Source of the DNA: Nocardia beijingensis NBRC 16342 | Lineage (GTDB): Bacteria; Actinomycetota; Actinomycetes; Mycobacteriales; Mycobacteriaceae | Assembly: GCF_001612785.1 (NCBI RefSeq) | Contig: NZ_BDBC01000025.1 | Span: 1-64,000, forward strand | Reading direction: 5' to 3' | Length of the DNA: 64,000 nt | Shown here: piece after piece, positions 16,371 through 24,135 of the stretch | Layout: every line of letters begins with the position of its first letter | How positions within the stretch are numbered: position 1 is the stretch's first letter | Notes under the pieces: generated by a model | Seen by the model: only the letters and a program-made list of their open reading frames with translations | What the model was told of the DNA's origin: nothing | Database searches by the model: none | Made by a program: the position numbers and the translations under genes

Positions 16371-17024
16371 GTGCGACTGTTCCTGTCCAGCTACCGGTTC
16401 GGCGCGCACTACGACCGGCTCCGCGCACTCGCGGGGCCGCCGGGCCGCGTCGCGCTGATCCCGAATGCCTGCGACGCCTGGCCGCAGGCATGGGCGGGCG
16501 CGGTGACCAGCGACCTCGCGCCGCTGCGCGAACTCGGCTACCGGCCCGAGGTGCTCGACCTGCGCGAGTACATCGGCCGGGAGGCCGAGCTGGAACGCGA
16601 GCTGGCGGGATTCCCGCTGCTGTGGGTGCGCGGGGGCAACACCTTCGTGTTGCGCGCCCAATTCGCGCGCAGCGGCGCGGATCGGATTCTGCCCCGGCTG
16701 CTCGCCGCCGACGCGCTCGTCTACGCCGGTTACAGCGCCGGGGCCTGTGTGATGACCCCGGACCTGCACGGCCTGGAGTCGGTGGACGATCCGGCCGAGG
16801 TCGCACCGGCCTGCGGCGTCGAACCCAGGTGGGACGGATTGGGTTTGGTGGAACGCCGCATCGTGCCGCACATCGATTCGGCCACCGACCCCACCGGCGA
16901 CTGCACGCGCCTCGCGGCTCGTTACCGCGCCGACGGCGTCGCGCACTGGGCGTTGACCGACGACGACGCGATCGTCGTCGACGGCGAGCGCACCGAAGTG
17001 CTGATCAGTCCGCCCTCGTCGTAA
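16371..17024 (+). CDS. Peptidase S51/E-like (type 1 glutamine amidotransferase fold) protein
   Basis: A 217-residue cytoplasmic protein of the PepE/S51 family. GGN at 88-90 and the nucleophile elbow GYSAG with Ser122 are preserved, and His175 (IVPHIDSA) is a candidate catalytic His. Family members cleave Asp-containing dipeptides, but many relatives have other roles. It starts with GTG 16371, three bases after the preceding stop, so it is probably translated from the same mRNA as the HIT and MDMPI-like genes. No signal peptide is present. Confidence 0.78.
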   Translation: MRLFLSSYRFGAHYDRLRALAGPPGRVALIPNACDAWPQAWAGAVTSDLAPLRELGYRPEVLDLREYIGREAELERELAGFPLLWVRGGNTFVLRAQFARSGADRILPRLLAADALVYAGYSAGACVMTPDLHGLESVDDPAEVAPACGVEPRWDGLGLVERRIVPHIDSATDPTGDCTRLAARYRADGVAHWALTDDDAIVVDGERTEVLISPPSS

Positions 17025-17285
17025 CAGTTTCGGCAGCCGTCCGGCTGGAGTCCGTGACACCGACCGGTGGACTCGCGCAGGTTCCCGGCACCGGCGACTC
17101 CCGGTACGTTTCTCTCCGACGGCCCTCGAGGGTCCCTCGCGCCCCGGAGGACACACAGCCGGTGCCGATCGATGCCCGTCGGATTCACCACGGCCAGGTC
17201 GTCCGAAGCGGCGACCACCTCGTCCGGACGCGGTTTCCCGACCGACCCGACCGGATACCGGCGTCCAGGACACATCTTCGGCGCC

Positions 17286-17795
17286 TCACATCGCGTCGGG
17301 CATGAGCTCCGGTTCCGGCTCCACCGCGCGGCGGAAGACCACCCAGCGCATCGCGCTGTACATGTAGATCGCCTCGCACGCGCCCGCCAGCAATCGGGAC
17401 ACGTGGTATTCCAGGCCGAGCGCGGTGAGCCCGCTGCCGATGCCGAGGATGAACGCGAGGTAGTTGACCACGACCACCGCGACGTACACCGCGGCCTGCC
17501 TGCCGACCGGAGCGTGGGAGTGGAAGTTGAACGTGCGGTTGAGTACGAACGCGAGCCCGAACGCGCAGACGTATGCCACCGTCACCGACGACCACACCGG
17601 CAGATCCAACCAGCCGTGCAGAACGGTGAGCAGTGCCAAGTCGACGGCGAAGGTGCCGCTGTTGATCAGCGCGAAGCCGAGGAAGGTCGGCGGGACGAGA
17701 CGGTTCAGCCCGAACGGCAGCCGGTGTGTGAGCGCCCCGCACCAGTGGGTGAACCGGTCGGCGATGGTGTCGGCGGTCTCGGACAGCTCGTGCAC
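17286..17795 (-). CDS. GtrA family membrane protein
   Basis: A 169-residue protein with four predicted membrane helices, including FLGFALINSGTFAVDLALL and the motif AFVLNRTFNF, which are the marks of the GtrA family. Relatives help flip or transfer polyprenyl-linked sugars in cell-envelope glycan synthesis, and the partner glycosyltransferase is often elsewhere. A second GtrA gene is at 30223 in this window. It is transcribed alone, convergent with the S51 gene. The hydrophilic N-terminus is about 30 residues and the C-terminus is acidic. Confidence 0.85.
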   Translation of the reverse strand: MHELSETADTIADRFTHWCGALTHRLPFGLNRLVPPTFLGFALINSGTFAVDLALLTVLHGWLDLPVWSSVTVAYVCAFGLAFVLNRTFNFHSHAPVGRQAAVYVAVVVVNYLAFILGIGSGLTALGLEYHVSRLLAGACEAIYMYSAMRWVVFRRAVEPEPELMPDAM

Positions 17796-17855
17796 GCGGC
17801 CAGCGTGCCAGCGGCAGATGTCCGGCAGATGAGCGGACGGCGACCGCGGGGTGGC

Positions 17856-18176
17856 TCAGCCGATCTGGGCTCGGCCCGGGTCCTCCGAGGCGTGATCCAG
17901 GCTCGCCCAGACAGCCAGGCACCGCCGCCGCGCGACATCGTCCGCCTCCGTCAGCAGCGCCTCCAGCAACTCGCGGGGCTCGCGCCGCCAGAGGTCGGCC
18001 AGCTCGGCGAGAGCCTCCTTGCCGAAAACACCGGAGCGGTCCAGCGCGGTCAGCCATTCCTCGTGCTCACCCGCGTGCACCCGGCGCAGCACGTCCTGAT
18101 CGAAGCCGTCCTCGACGAACTCGCTGGAGAACATCGCGGCGACCAGCTCCCGGCGACTCGGTTGTTCGCCCTGCAT
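17856..18176 (-). CDS. Conserved-type hypothetical protein, small acidic
   Basis: A 106-residue soluble protein, not recognised. It is rich in Glu, Asp, Ala and Leu with predicted helices throughout (ELVAAMFSSEFVEDGFDQDVL, then ELADLWRREPRELLEAL). ATG 18176 is chosen because a GGAGGG site lies 9 bp upstream; an alternative ATG 18185 would sit right on that site. It has no membrane segment and no signal peptide. It is upstream of, and in the same direction as, the GtrA gene but separated by 60 bp. Function unknown. Confidence 0.6.
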   Translation of the reverse strand: MQGEQPSRRELVAAMFSSEFVEDGFDQDVLRRVHAGEHEEWLTALDRSGVFGKEALAELADLWRREPRELLEALLTEADDVARRRCLAVWASLDHASEDPGRAQIG

Positions 18177-18385
18177 CCGTTCCATCCCTCCACGTGGTAC
18201 GCGGCGCCACGACATGGCGCCGGGAGAACTCGATGCCCCGAACAGTCAAGCCCCTGTCGGCATTCTGGTCTCCCGTAGGCGGTAATACCACTGGGGCGGG
18301 TGACATCACATCACGGGGCTTCCGTTCGCCACACGCGCGTGGGTCGCCCGAGCGGCAAATATCGGGCACGGGGAGCTAGCGTGAG

Positions 18386-19747
18386 GTGGTGGACCTGCAT
18401 GACTTGATCGCCGCCCTCCCCGACGGCGCGGTGCTCACCGACGCCGACCTGCTGGCGAGCTACCGGCAGGATTGGGCGCGTGATCCCGGCGCCGGCACCG
18501 CCCTGGCCGTGGTGCGTGCCACCAGCACCGACGACGTAGCCGCGACGCTGCGCTGGGCCGCCGCCCGTCGCGTCCCGGTGATTCCGCGCGGGGCCGGCTC
18601 GGGGCTGTCCGGCGGCGCGACGGCCGTCGACGGAGCGATCGTGCTGACCACCGAACGGATGCGGGACATCTCCGTCGACCCGGTGACCCGCACCGCGGTG
18701 GTGCAGCCGGGCCTGCTCAACGCCGAGGTCAAGCGCGCGGTCGCGGAACACGGGCTGTGGTATCCGCCCGATCCGTCGTCGTTCGAGATCTGCTCGATCG
18801 GCGGCAACGCCGCGACCAACGCGGGCGGGCTGTGCTGTGTGAAGTACGGCGTCACCACCGATTACGTGCTCGGCATGCAGGTCGTGCTCGCCGACGGCAC
18901 CGTCGTGCGGCTCGGCGGCCCGCGTTTGAAGGACTCGGCCGGGCTGTCGCTGACCAAGCTGTTCGTCGGCAGCGAGGGCACGCTGGGCGTGATCACCGAG
19001 CTGACCCTGCGGCTGCTGCCCGCGCAACCGCCGCAGAGCACGGTCGTCGCCAGCTTCCCCACGCTCACCGCCGCCACCGACGCGATCCTGGCCATCACCG
19101 GCGAACTGCGCCCATCGATGCTCGAGTTCATGGACTCGGTGTCGATCAACGCCGTGGAAGACGAGCTGCGGATGGGATTGGACCGGACGGCGGCCGCGCT
19201 ACTGGTCGCCCGCTCCGACGCCCCCGGCGAATTCGCCCACCGCGAGGCCGAGATCATGGCGGCCGCCTGCGAGAAGGCGGGCGCGACAGAGGTTTTCCAC
19301 ACCGAGGACCCTTCCGAGGGCGAGGCATTCACGGCCGCACGGCGTTTGGCGATTCCCGCCGTGGAGAAGCTCGGGCCGCTGCTGCTCGAGGACGTCGGCG
19401 TGCCGCTGCCCCGGCTCGGCGACTTGGTGAGCGGCGTGGCCGAGATCGCCGAGCGCAACGCCGTGACGGTGTCGGTGATCGCGCACGCGGGCGACGGCAA
19501 CACCCACCCGCTGATCGTGCACGACCCCGCCGACGCCGACCACACCGCGCGGGCGCACCGCGCCTTCGGCGAGATCATGGACCTCGCCATCGCCCTCGGC
19601 GGCACCATCACCGGTGAACACGGCGTCGGACGACTGAAGAAGGCATGGCTGCCCGATCAGCTCGGTCCCGACGTGATGGCCCTGACCCGCCGCATCAAGG
19701 ACGCACTCGACCCCGACGGCATCCTCAACCCCGGCGCGATCCTCTGA
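18386..19747 (+). CDS. FAD-linked oxidase, GlcD / D-lactate dehydrogenase type
   Basis: A 453-residue flavoprotein of the VAO family. The N-terminal FAD-binding domain has PRGAGSGLSGGA and the C-terminal FAD-oxidase domain has GDGNTHPL and GTITGEHGVGRLKK, the pattern of glycolate oxidase GlcD and D-lactate dehydrogenase. It oxidises a D-2-hydroxyacid to the 2-oxoacid; the exact substrate is unknown. The start is GTG 18386 or the adjacent GTG 18389, with GGGGAG upstream. No GlcE/GlcF partner is present. The protein is complete. Confidence 0.9.
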   Translation: MVDLHDLIAALPDGAVLTDADLLASYRQDWARDPGAGTALAVVRATSTDDVAATLRWAAARRVPVIPRGAGSGLSGGATAVDGAIVLTTERMRDISVDPVTRTAVVQPGLLNAEVKRAVAEHGLWYPPDPSSFEICSIGGNAATNAGGLCCVKYGVTTDYVLGMQVVLADGTVVRLGGPRLKDSAGLSLTKLFVGSEGTLGVITELTLRLLPAQPPQSTVVASFPTLTAATDAILAITGELRPSMLEFMDSVSINAVEDELRMGLDRTAAALLVARSDAPGEFAHREAEIMAAACEKAGATEVFHTEDPSEGEAFTAARRLAIPAVEKLGPLLLEDVGVPLPRLGDLVSGVAEIAERNAVTVSVIAHAGDGNTHPLIVHDPADADHTARAHRAFGEIMDLAIALGGTITGEHGVGRLKKAWLPDQLGPDVMALTRRIKDALDPDGILNPGAIL

Positions 19748-19793
19748 CCGCCGCGACGGAACATTCCCCACGCACGAGGAGTTCTACCCCGAC

Positions 19794-20078
19794 ATGACGA
19801 CCAGGCTCGAACACAACGTCGCCGACACCCGCTTCGAGATCTACATCGACGACACCCTCGCCGGGTACGCCGACTACGCCGAACGCGAGGACACCAAGAC
19901 CCGCGACTTCCACCACACCCTCACCTTCCCCGAATTCCGAGGCCGAGGCGTAGCCGCCCAAGTCGTCGAATACGCCCTCAACGATTCCCGCACCGCCGGT
20001 TACTCGGTCATCCCCACCTGCTGGTACGTCGAGCAGTACATCTCCCAGCACCGCGAATACGCCGACTTGGTGAAGTAG
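19794..20078 (+). CDS. Small GNAT-fold N-acetyltransferase (YjdJ-like)
   Basis: A 94-residue single-domain protein of the short GNAT group. The phosphate-binding region is FRGRGVAAQVVEYAL (about residues 48-62), followed by the C-terminal PTCWYVEQYISQH segment typical of these small enzymes. It should use acetyl-CoA; its target is not known. GAGGAG precedes ATG 19794. It lies 46 bp after the FAD oxidase in the same direction and may be co-transcribed. A hairpin element follows immediately downstream. Confidence 0.82.
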   Translation: MTTRLEHNVADTRFEIYIDDTLAGYADYAEREDTKTRDFHHTLTFPEFRGRGVAAQVVEYALNDSRTAGYSVIPTCWYVEQYISQHREYADLVK

Positions 20079-20084
20079 ACCCGT

Positions 20085-20145
20085 CGCGAGTGGCACACCA
20101 GCGAGAGGTCTACTCGCGTTTTGCCGCAGCCGTGTGCCACTCGCG
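20085..20145. repeat. Hairpin repeat element, copy 1
   Basis: A 61-bp element with perfect 14-bp terminal inverted repeats (20085-20098 and 20132-20145) and an inner GCGAG/CTCGC stem at 20101-20117. It is nearly the same as the element at 21657-21719. It follows the small GNAT gene and could act as its terminator or as a mobile palindromic element. Confidence 0.85.
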
Positions 20146-20181
20146 GATTGATCCCGTGGATGCTGTCGGCGGTCTGAATGG

Positions 20182-20388
20182 TTAGGGGCGTCCGGACTCG
20201 CCGCTGGCTATGCCTGTGGTGAAGGCGTCCCACGCGCATGGCGTGAAGACCAGCGCCGGGCCAGCCGGGTTCTTGGAGTCCCGCACGCCGACACCGCCTC
20301 CCGCGAGAAAGGCGGCCTCGACGCATGCTTTGTCGCCGCCGCTACGGGTACTTTTGAACCACTTCGTCTCGCTGAGGATGGTATTCAC
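20182..20388 (-). CDS. DUF397 domain protein
   Basis: A 68-residue protein made entirely of the DUF397 domain: the signature KWFKSTRSGG, then CVEAAFL, GVGVRDSKNPAGP and a C-terminal F-x-P-x-A-W-x-A-F stretch. DUF397 proteins (related to BldB of Streptomyces) are small actinobacterial regulators usually encoded next to an XRE-type partner. GTG 20388 is selected because AGGGAG precedes it by 8 bases. It is a close paralogue of the next gene upstream, and the two lie only 17 bp apart, so they are likely co-transcribed. Confidence 0.85.
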   Translation of the reverse strand: MNTILSETKWFKSTRSGGDKACVEAAFLAGGGVGVRDSKNPAGPALVFTPCAWDAFTTGIASGESGRP

Positions 20389-20405
20389 GGCGCAAACTCC
20401 CTTCC

Positions 20406-20621
20406 TCAGGGGCGCTCGAATGCGCCATGGGCTATGCCAGCGGTGAAGGCATCCCATGCGCCGGGGGTGAACTTCTGGGCTGAGCCGGTCGGGTTCTTGG
20501 AGTCCCGCACGCCGACACCGCCCCCGGTGAGGAACGCAACCTCCACGCATTCCTTACCGGCCTGACTGCGGCTGGTCTTGAACCACTTTGCCCCGGATAG
20601 CTCAACGTCCACGCTGCTCAT
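20406..20621 (-). CDS. DUF397 domain protein (paralogue)
   Basis: A 71-residue DUF397 protein beginning at ATG 20621 with GCGAGGGAG directly upstream. The order KWFKTSRSQAG, CVEVAFL, GVGVRDSKNPTGS and FTPGAWDAF matches the neighbour at 20182, which points to a tandem duplication followed by divergence. No helix-turn-helix (Scr1/XRE) gene lies next to it, which is unusual because such pairs are the norm. A short in-frame stretch just upstream (about 20622-20700, minus strand) ends in LLRQVAREHEQRGR, which might be the tail of a decayed partner, but this is weak. Confidence 0.87.
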   Translation of the reverse strand: MSSVDVELSGAKWFKTSRSQAGKECVEVAFLTGGGVGVRDSKNPTGSAQKFTPGAWDAFTAGIAHGAFERP

Positions 20622-20906
20622 GCTCCCTCGCTACCTGCCGCAACAGAGTCCTGCTACGGGCACGAGAATCACCCGTCTCGCGTATATCCTCACACCGTTT
20701 GCGGTGCGCGTGCTGGGCTTTCGGAGACCTTTTTCGGTGTACCCGATTCGGGGTGCCCGCACCTACGCGTCGTTGTCTGATGACCGTGCGCACCGGCCGG
20801 GTTGGGATTGCAGAGTCCGCGGAGCACCCACTTCAAATCGTCGACACGCCAAGCGAGGACGGGTCGTGCGCACCTCCTACCCGTCGATGCGACCCGAGGT
20901 CTTCAG

Positions 20907-21398
20907 ATGGATGCGCCGATAGCTTTCGGAGACACGCCGCTGTCTCGCTGCCACTACTACCGACGAGTGTGCAACCTGCCCGCGATAGTTGACCCGCCCC
21001 AGATCGGCCGCATCGTCGTCCGAACCGGAATGGTGTGGGCGGTAACCATGCCCGCCATCCTGGGGCAGCACGTGAAGGTGTGGATGCAGGACCATGGCCA
21101 CGAGCTGGGGCCGATCCTGTCGCATCCGCGCTCGAAACGATGGACGTTCATCATCCGCCCCGATCTGCCGGACGACGCGCCGCTGTTCGCCGAGATGTTC
21201 CGATTGAACGTGTCCATCATCCGTTACGGCGGCATGATCGCGCTGCCGAGCCCCGCCGACCGAGGGACCAAGTTCCGCGCGTGGATTACCCACCCGGACA
21301 CGGCCTTTCGCCCATCCGGCTGCGTGGTCGTCGCGGCGATCCGCCATTGCGTGGCCGCGAAGCTCGCGCGTGGTCGGCGGGTGATCACATATGCCTGA
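20907..21398 (+). CDS. Hypothetical protein of DUF397 island
   Basis: A 163-residue soluble protein that I do not recognise with confidence. It contains CNLPAIVDPPQIGRIVVRTG, GAILGQ-like hydrophobic strands, GPILSHPRSKRWTFIIRPD and IRYGGMIALPSPA. The mixed alpha/beta look with HPRSKRW/GGMIALPSP resembles small actinobacterial proteins found next to HTH/DUF397 genes; a primase-polymerase-like fold is possible but I cannot show it. The start ATG 20907 follows GAGGT at modest spacing. It is divergent from the DUF397 pair and overlaps the next gene by 8 bases. Confidence 0.6.
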   Translation: MDAPIAFGDTPLSRCHYYRRVCNLPAIVDPPQIGRIVVRTGMVWAVTMPAILGQHVKVWMQDHGHELGPILSHPRSKRWTFIIRPDLPDDAPLFAEMFRLNVSIIRYGGMIALPSPADRGTKFRAWITHPDTAFRPSGCVVVAAIRHCVAAKLARGRRVITYA

Positions 21399-21612
21399 CC
21401 GCGCAGTATCCCCCATCCCGTCCGAGCCGGATGTGCACCTGTCGGTGTTCTGGCACGGAGCCCGTCTGGACTTCGTCGCCTGCGTAACGGCCGCATGCCT
21501 TTTCGTCCAGGAGTGGCGCGCCCGGCACTGGCACGACGCAGTGGAAGTATCCACAGACATCACCGACGACTACCCGAGACTCCCGTGCGAACGCCTCTAC
21601 CTGGAGCCCTGA
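21391..21612 (+). CDS. Small hypothetical protein of DUF397 island
   Basis: A 73-residue protein of unknown function whose ATG lies inside the last codons of the preceding gene, so the two are translationally coupled. It is rich in Trp, His and Arg in the middle (FWHGARLDFV, then FVQEWRARHWHD) and ends ITDDYPRLPCERLYLEP. There is no signal peptide or membrane helix. The tight overlap suggests that it works with the 163-residue upstream product. Nothing in the sequence reveals the activity. Confidence 0.55.
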   Translation: MPDRAVSPIPSEPDVHLSVFWHGARLDFVACVTAACLFVQEWRARHWHDAVEVSTDITDDYPRLPCERLYLEP

Positions 21613-21949
21613 CAGCGCCCCACCGCCATCGCCCCGGCAAAGTCCGCGACATGCGTCCACGAGTGGCACACCAGCGAGAAGGTCACTCGCGTTTTGCCGC
21701 AACCATGTGCCACTCGTGGCCGCATCGCTTCGAGAGAGGGGGCACGCCTGGGATCGGGCTGACACCGGGCCAAGCGCAGGCATCGGGACGTCCCGGCGAT
21801 CCGGGTTTCAGATTGCGCGCGCCTATTCGGTGCCGTCGAGCTAAGAGCGGGCGCGCGATGCGATGGACAGGACGTTCGGGCGGCCTATGCTTCGGCGTCT
21901 CGAGAGACGACTTCAGGCGCGCCCGAACATCCGGTGATCCAGAAGAACA
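21613..21949. other. Intergenic stretch with hairpin element, otherwise empty
   Basis: A 337-bp space between the DUF397 island and the acyl-CoA dehydrogenase. It contains the second hairpin element at 21657-21719. I see no coding region, RNA gene or clear terminator in the remaining bases (21720-21949). Confidence 0.5.
21657..21719. repeat. Hairpin repeat element, copy 2
   Basis: A 63-bp element with perfect 14-bp terminal inverted repeats (21657-21670 and 21706-21719) and an inner GCGAG/CTCGC stem. Compared with copy 1 at 20085 the outer stem changes from CGCGAG to CACGAG, and the opposite arm changes in step (CTCGCG to CTCGTG), keeping the pairing. Confidence 0.85.
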
Positions 21950-23107
21950 TCACTTCAGCAGGGCGCGGCTCATCACCAGGCGCTGGATCTGGTTGGTGCC
22001 CTCGTAGATCTGGGTGATCTTGGCGTCGCGCATCATGCGCTCCACCGGGAAGTCGGTGGTGTAGCCCGCGCCGCCGAAGAGCTGGACGGCGTTGGTGGTG
22101 ACTTCCATGGCGACGTCGGAGGCGAAGCACTTGGCGGCGGCGGAGATGAAACCGAGGTTCTGCTCGCCGCGCTCGGCGCGGGCGGCCGAGGTGTACACCA
22201 TGAGGCGGGCGGCCTCGATCTTCATCGCCATGTCGGCGAGCATGAACTGGGTGTTCTGGAAGTCGGCGATCGACTTGCCGAACTGCTTGCGGTCCTTGGT
22301 GTAGGCGATCGCCGCGTCCAGTGCGCCCTGGGCCAGGCCGACGGCTTGCGCGCCGATGGTGGGGCGGGTGTGGTCGAGGGTCTGCAGCGCGGTCTTGAAG
22401 CCGGTGCCCGGCTCGCCGATGATGCGGTCACCCGGCACCCGGCAGTTCTCGAAGTACAGCTCGGCGGTGGGCGAGCCCTTGATGCCCAGCTTGTGCTCGA
22501 GCGGGCCGACCACGAAGCCCTCGTCGTCCTTGTGCACCAGGAAGGCCGAGATGCCGTTGGCGCCCTTCTCCGCGTCGGTCACCGCCATCACGGTGTACCA
22601 GGAGGACTTGCCGCCGTTGGTGATCCAGCACTTGGAGCCGTTGATGATCCAGTCGTCGCCCTCCTGCTTGGCCCGGGTGCGCATGCCCGCCGCGTCGGAG
22701 CCCGCCTCGCGCTCGGACAGCGCGTAGGAGGCCATCTCGCCGTTGACGATGTCCGGCAGCACCTTGTGCTTCAGCTCCTCGGAGCCGTTCAGGATCAGGC
22801 CCATGGTGCCGAGCTTGTTGACGGCCGGGATCAGCGAGGACGACCCGCAGACGCGCGCGACCTCTTCGATCACGATGCAGGTGGCCACCGAGTCGGCGCC
22901 CTGGCCGCCGTAGGCCTCCGGCACGTGCACGGCGTTGAAGCCGGAGGCGTTGAGCGCGGTCAGCGCCTCCTCGGGGAAGCGGGAGTTGCCGTCGACGTCC
23001 TTGGCGTACGGGGCGATCTCCTTCTCCGCGAGGGCGCGGATCGCTTCGCGCAGCTCATCGTGGAAATCCTCGAGCTTGAACAGGTCGAAATCGGGGTTTC
23101 CCGCCAT
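21950..23107 (-). CDS. fadE25: Acyl-CoA dehydrogenase (FadE25-like)
   Basis: A 385-residue flavoenzyme that oxidises acyl-CoA to 2-enoyl-CoA. The YALSEREAGSDAAGM region and the C-terminal QIYEGTNQIQRLVMSRALL are typical; the Glu in YEGTNQ is the catalytic base. It is close in type to mycobacterial FadE25, and its position before purE/purK repeats that block's order, though here other genes separate them. Two identical operator-like palindromes lie in the 165-bp region upstream, next to a TetR gene, so repression by that regulator is likely. Acyl-CoA chain specificity is unknown. Confidence 0.9.
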   Translation of the reverse strand: MAGNPDFDLFKLEDFHDELREAIRALAEKEIAPYAKDVDGNSRFPEEALTALNASGFNAVHVPEAYGGQGADSVATCIVIEEVARVCGSSSLIPAVNKLGTMGLILNGSEELKHKVLPDIVNGEMASYALSEREAGSDAAGMRTRAKQEGDDWIINGSKCWITNGGKSSWYTVMAVTDAEKGANGISAFLVHKDDEGFVVGPLEHKLGIKGSPTAELYFENCRVPGDRIIGEPGTGFKTALQTLDHTRPTIGAQAVGLAQGALDAAIAYTKDRKQFGKSIADFQNTQFMLADMAMKIEAARLMVYTSAARAERGEQNLGFISAAAKCFASDVAMEVTTNAVQLFGGAGYTTDFPVERMMRDAKITQIYEGTNQIQRLVMSRALLK

Positions 23108-23168
23108 CGGGCTTCACTCCTGGTCGTCGGTGGTCGGCGCCGCTTTCCCTGGAACAAAAGCAGCGAAG

Positions 23169-23183
23169 CGGCACTCAGTGCCA
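23169..23183 (-). promoter_or_regulatory. Operator-like palindrome 1 upstream of fadE
   Basis: The 13-base perfect palindrome GGCACTCAGTGCC (23170-23182) lies about 63 bp upstream of the acyl-CoA dehydrogenase start. A similar site is 66 bp further upstream. Confidence 0.65.
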
Positions 23184-23234
23184 CATATGAGTCGAGTATA
23201 CCCCCGTAGATTGCGATCAAGTGGGTCAATGCTG

Positions 23235-23249
23235 TGGCACTCAGTGTCA
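23235..23249 (-). promoter_or_regulatory. Operator-like palindrome 2 upstream of fadE
   Basis: TGGCACTCAGTGTCA repeats the first palindrome with one arm slightly different. It lies just after the stop of the TetR gene (23273), so the two sites bracket the promoter of the acyl-CoA dehydrogenase. Confidence 0.65.
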
Positions 23250-23272
23250 GATCGGTCGCACTTCGGGCCGGA

Positions 23273-23959
23273 TCACAGCGCACCGAGCTTGCGGACCAGC
23301 AAGTCGGCGATCTGCTTGGGCGGCACGTCACGCGGGAACACCGCGACGACCAGTTCGTCGGCGTTCGCGGCGCGCCCGGCACCGCGCGGGATGGCGGCCA
23401 GCTCCATCCGCAGGTCCGCCGCGCCCGCGTCCGACTCGCCGCGCACCATCCGGCGCAGCAGATAGTTGTGCGTCGCCGTCACGGCGGCGGTGAACTGCAC
23501 CCGGGCCAGATCCGGGACGTCGGGCAGCCGCTCGCGCAGGTAGTCGGTGAACAGCCGTTCGTAGCGGAAGACGGTGACGATCTCCCGCTCCCGCAGCGCG
23601 GCCACCCGCCGGACCACCTGATAGCGCCGCGCCGCGATCTCCCGCCACTGCGTGAACCGCTCGAACACCTGCACCACCGCCGAGCACACCGCCTCCCACG
23701 GATCCTCGCGGGAGGCGGCCAGGAACTCCGCCGCCTGCGCCAGCTGCGACTCGTGGTCGGCGAAGATCACGTCCTCTTTCGACCGGAACTGCCGGAAGAA
23801 CGTGCGCCGCGAGATGCCGGCCGCTTCCGCGATCTCGTCGACGGTCGTCGCCTCGTACCCCTTCTCGGCGAACAACCGCAGCGCCTGATCCACCACCGTG
23901 AGCCGAAAATGCGCGGTGTCGTCGCCTCCCCGCATCCGGGCGATATCCCCTGTAGTCAC
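23273..23959 (-). CDS. TetR family transcriptional regulator
   Basis: A 228-residue regulator with an N-terminal HTH (ATTVDEIAEAAGISRRTFFRQFRSKEDVIF, about residues 38-67) and a helical ligand-binding domain. The C-terminal domain is long enough for an acyl-CoA or lipid ligand. It is transcribed towards the acyl-CoA dehydrogenase, whose promoter region carries two matching palindromes, so it probably controls that gene. An ATG at 23959 fits the HTH position. Ligand and regulon are inferred only. Confidence 0.88.
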   Translation of the reverse strand: MTTGDIARMRGGDDTAHFRLTVVDQALRLFAEKGYEATTVDEIAEAAGISRRTFFRQFRSKEDVIFADHESQLAQAAEFLAASREDPWEAVCSAVVQVFERFTQWREIAARRYQVVRRVAALREREIVTVFRYERLFTDYLRERLPDVPDLARVQFTAAVTATHNYLLRRMVRGESDAGAADLRMELAAIPRGAGRAANADELVVAVFPRDVPPKQIADLLVRKLGAL

Positions 23960-24135
23960 GAACTCACACCGTAGTCAGCGGGCCGAGAGCGCGAGTCCCC
24001 ACACCTGGACCTTTCGCGATCCGCCGTCGTTTCAGCAGGTCCCGGCTCGCGCCGTGCGGTCGGTGCAGGCCGGGACCATGTGGCAGCCCCCGACGGGCAC
24101 GGCGATACGCAGACCGCCCTCGGAGGCAGTGCGAG

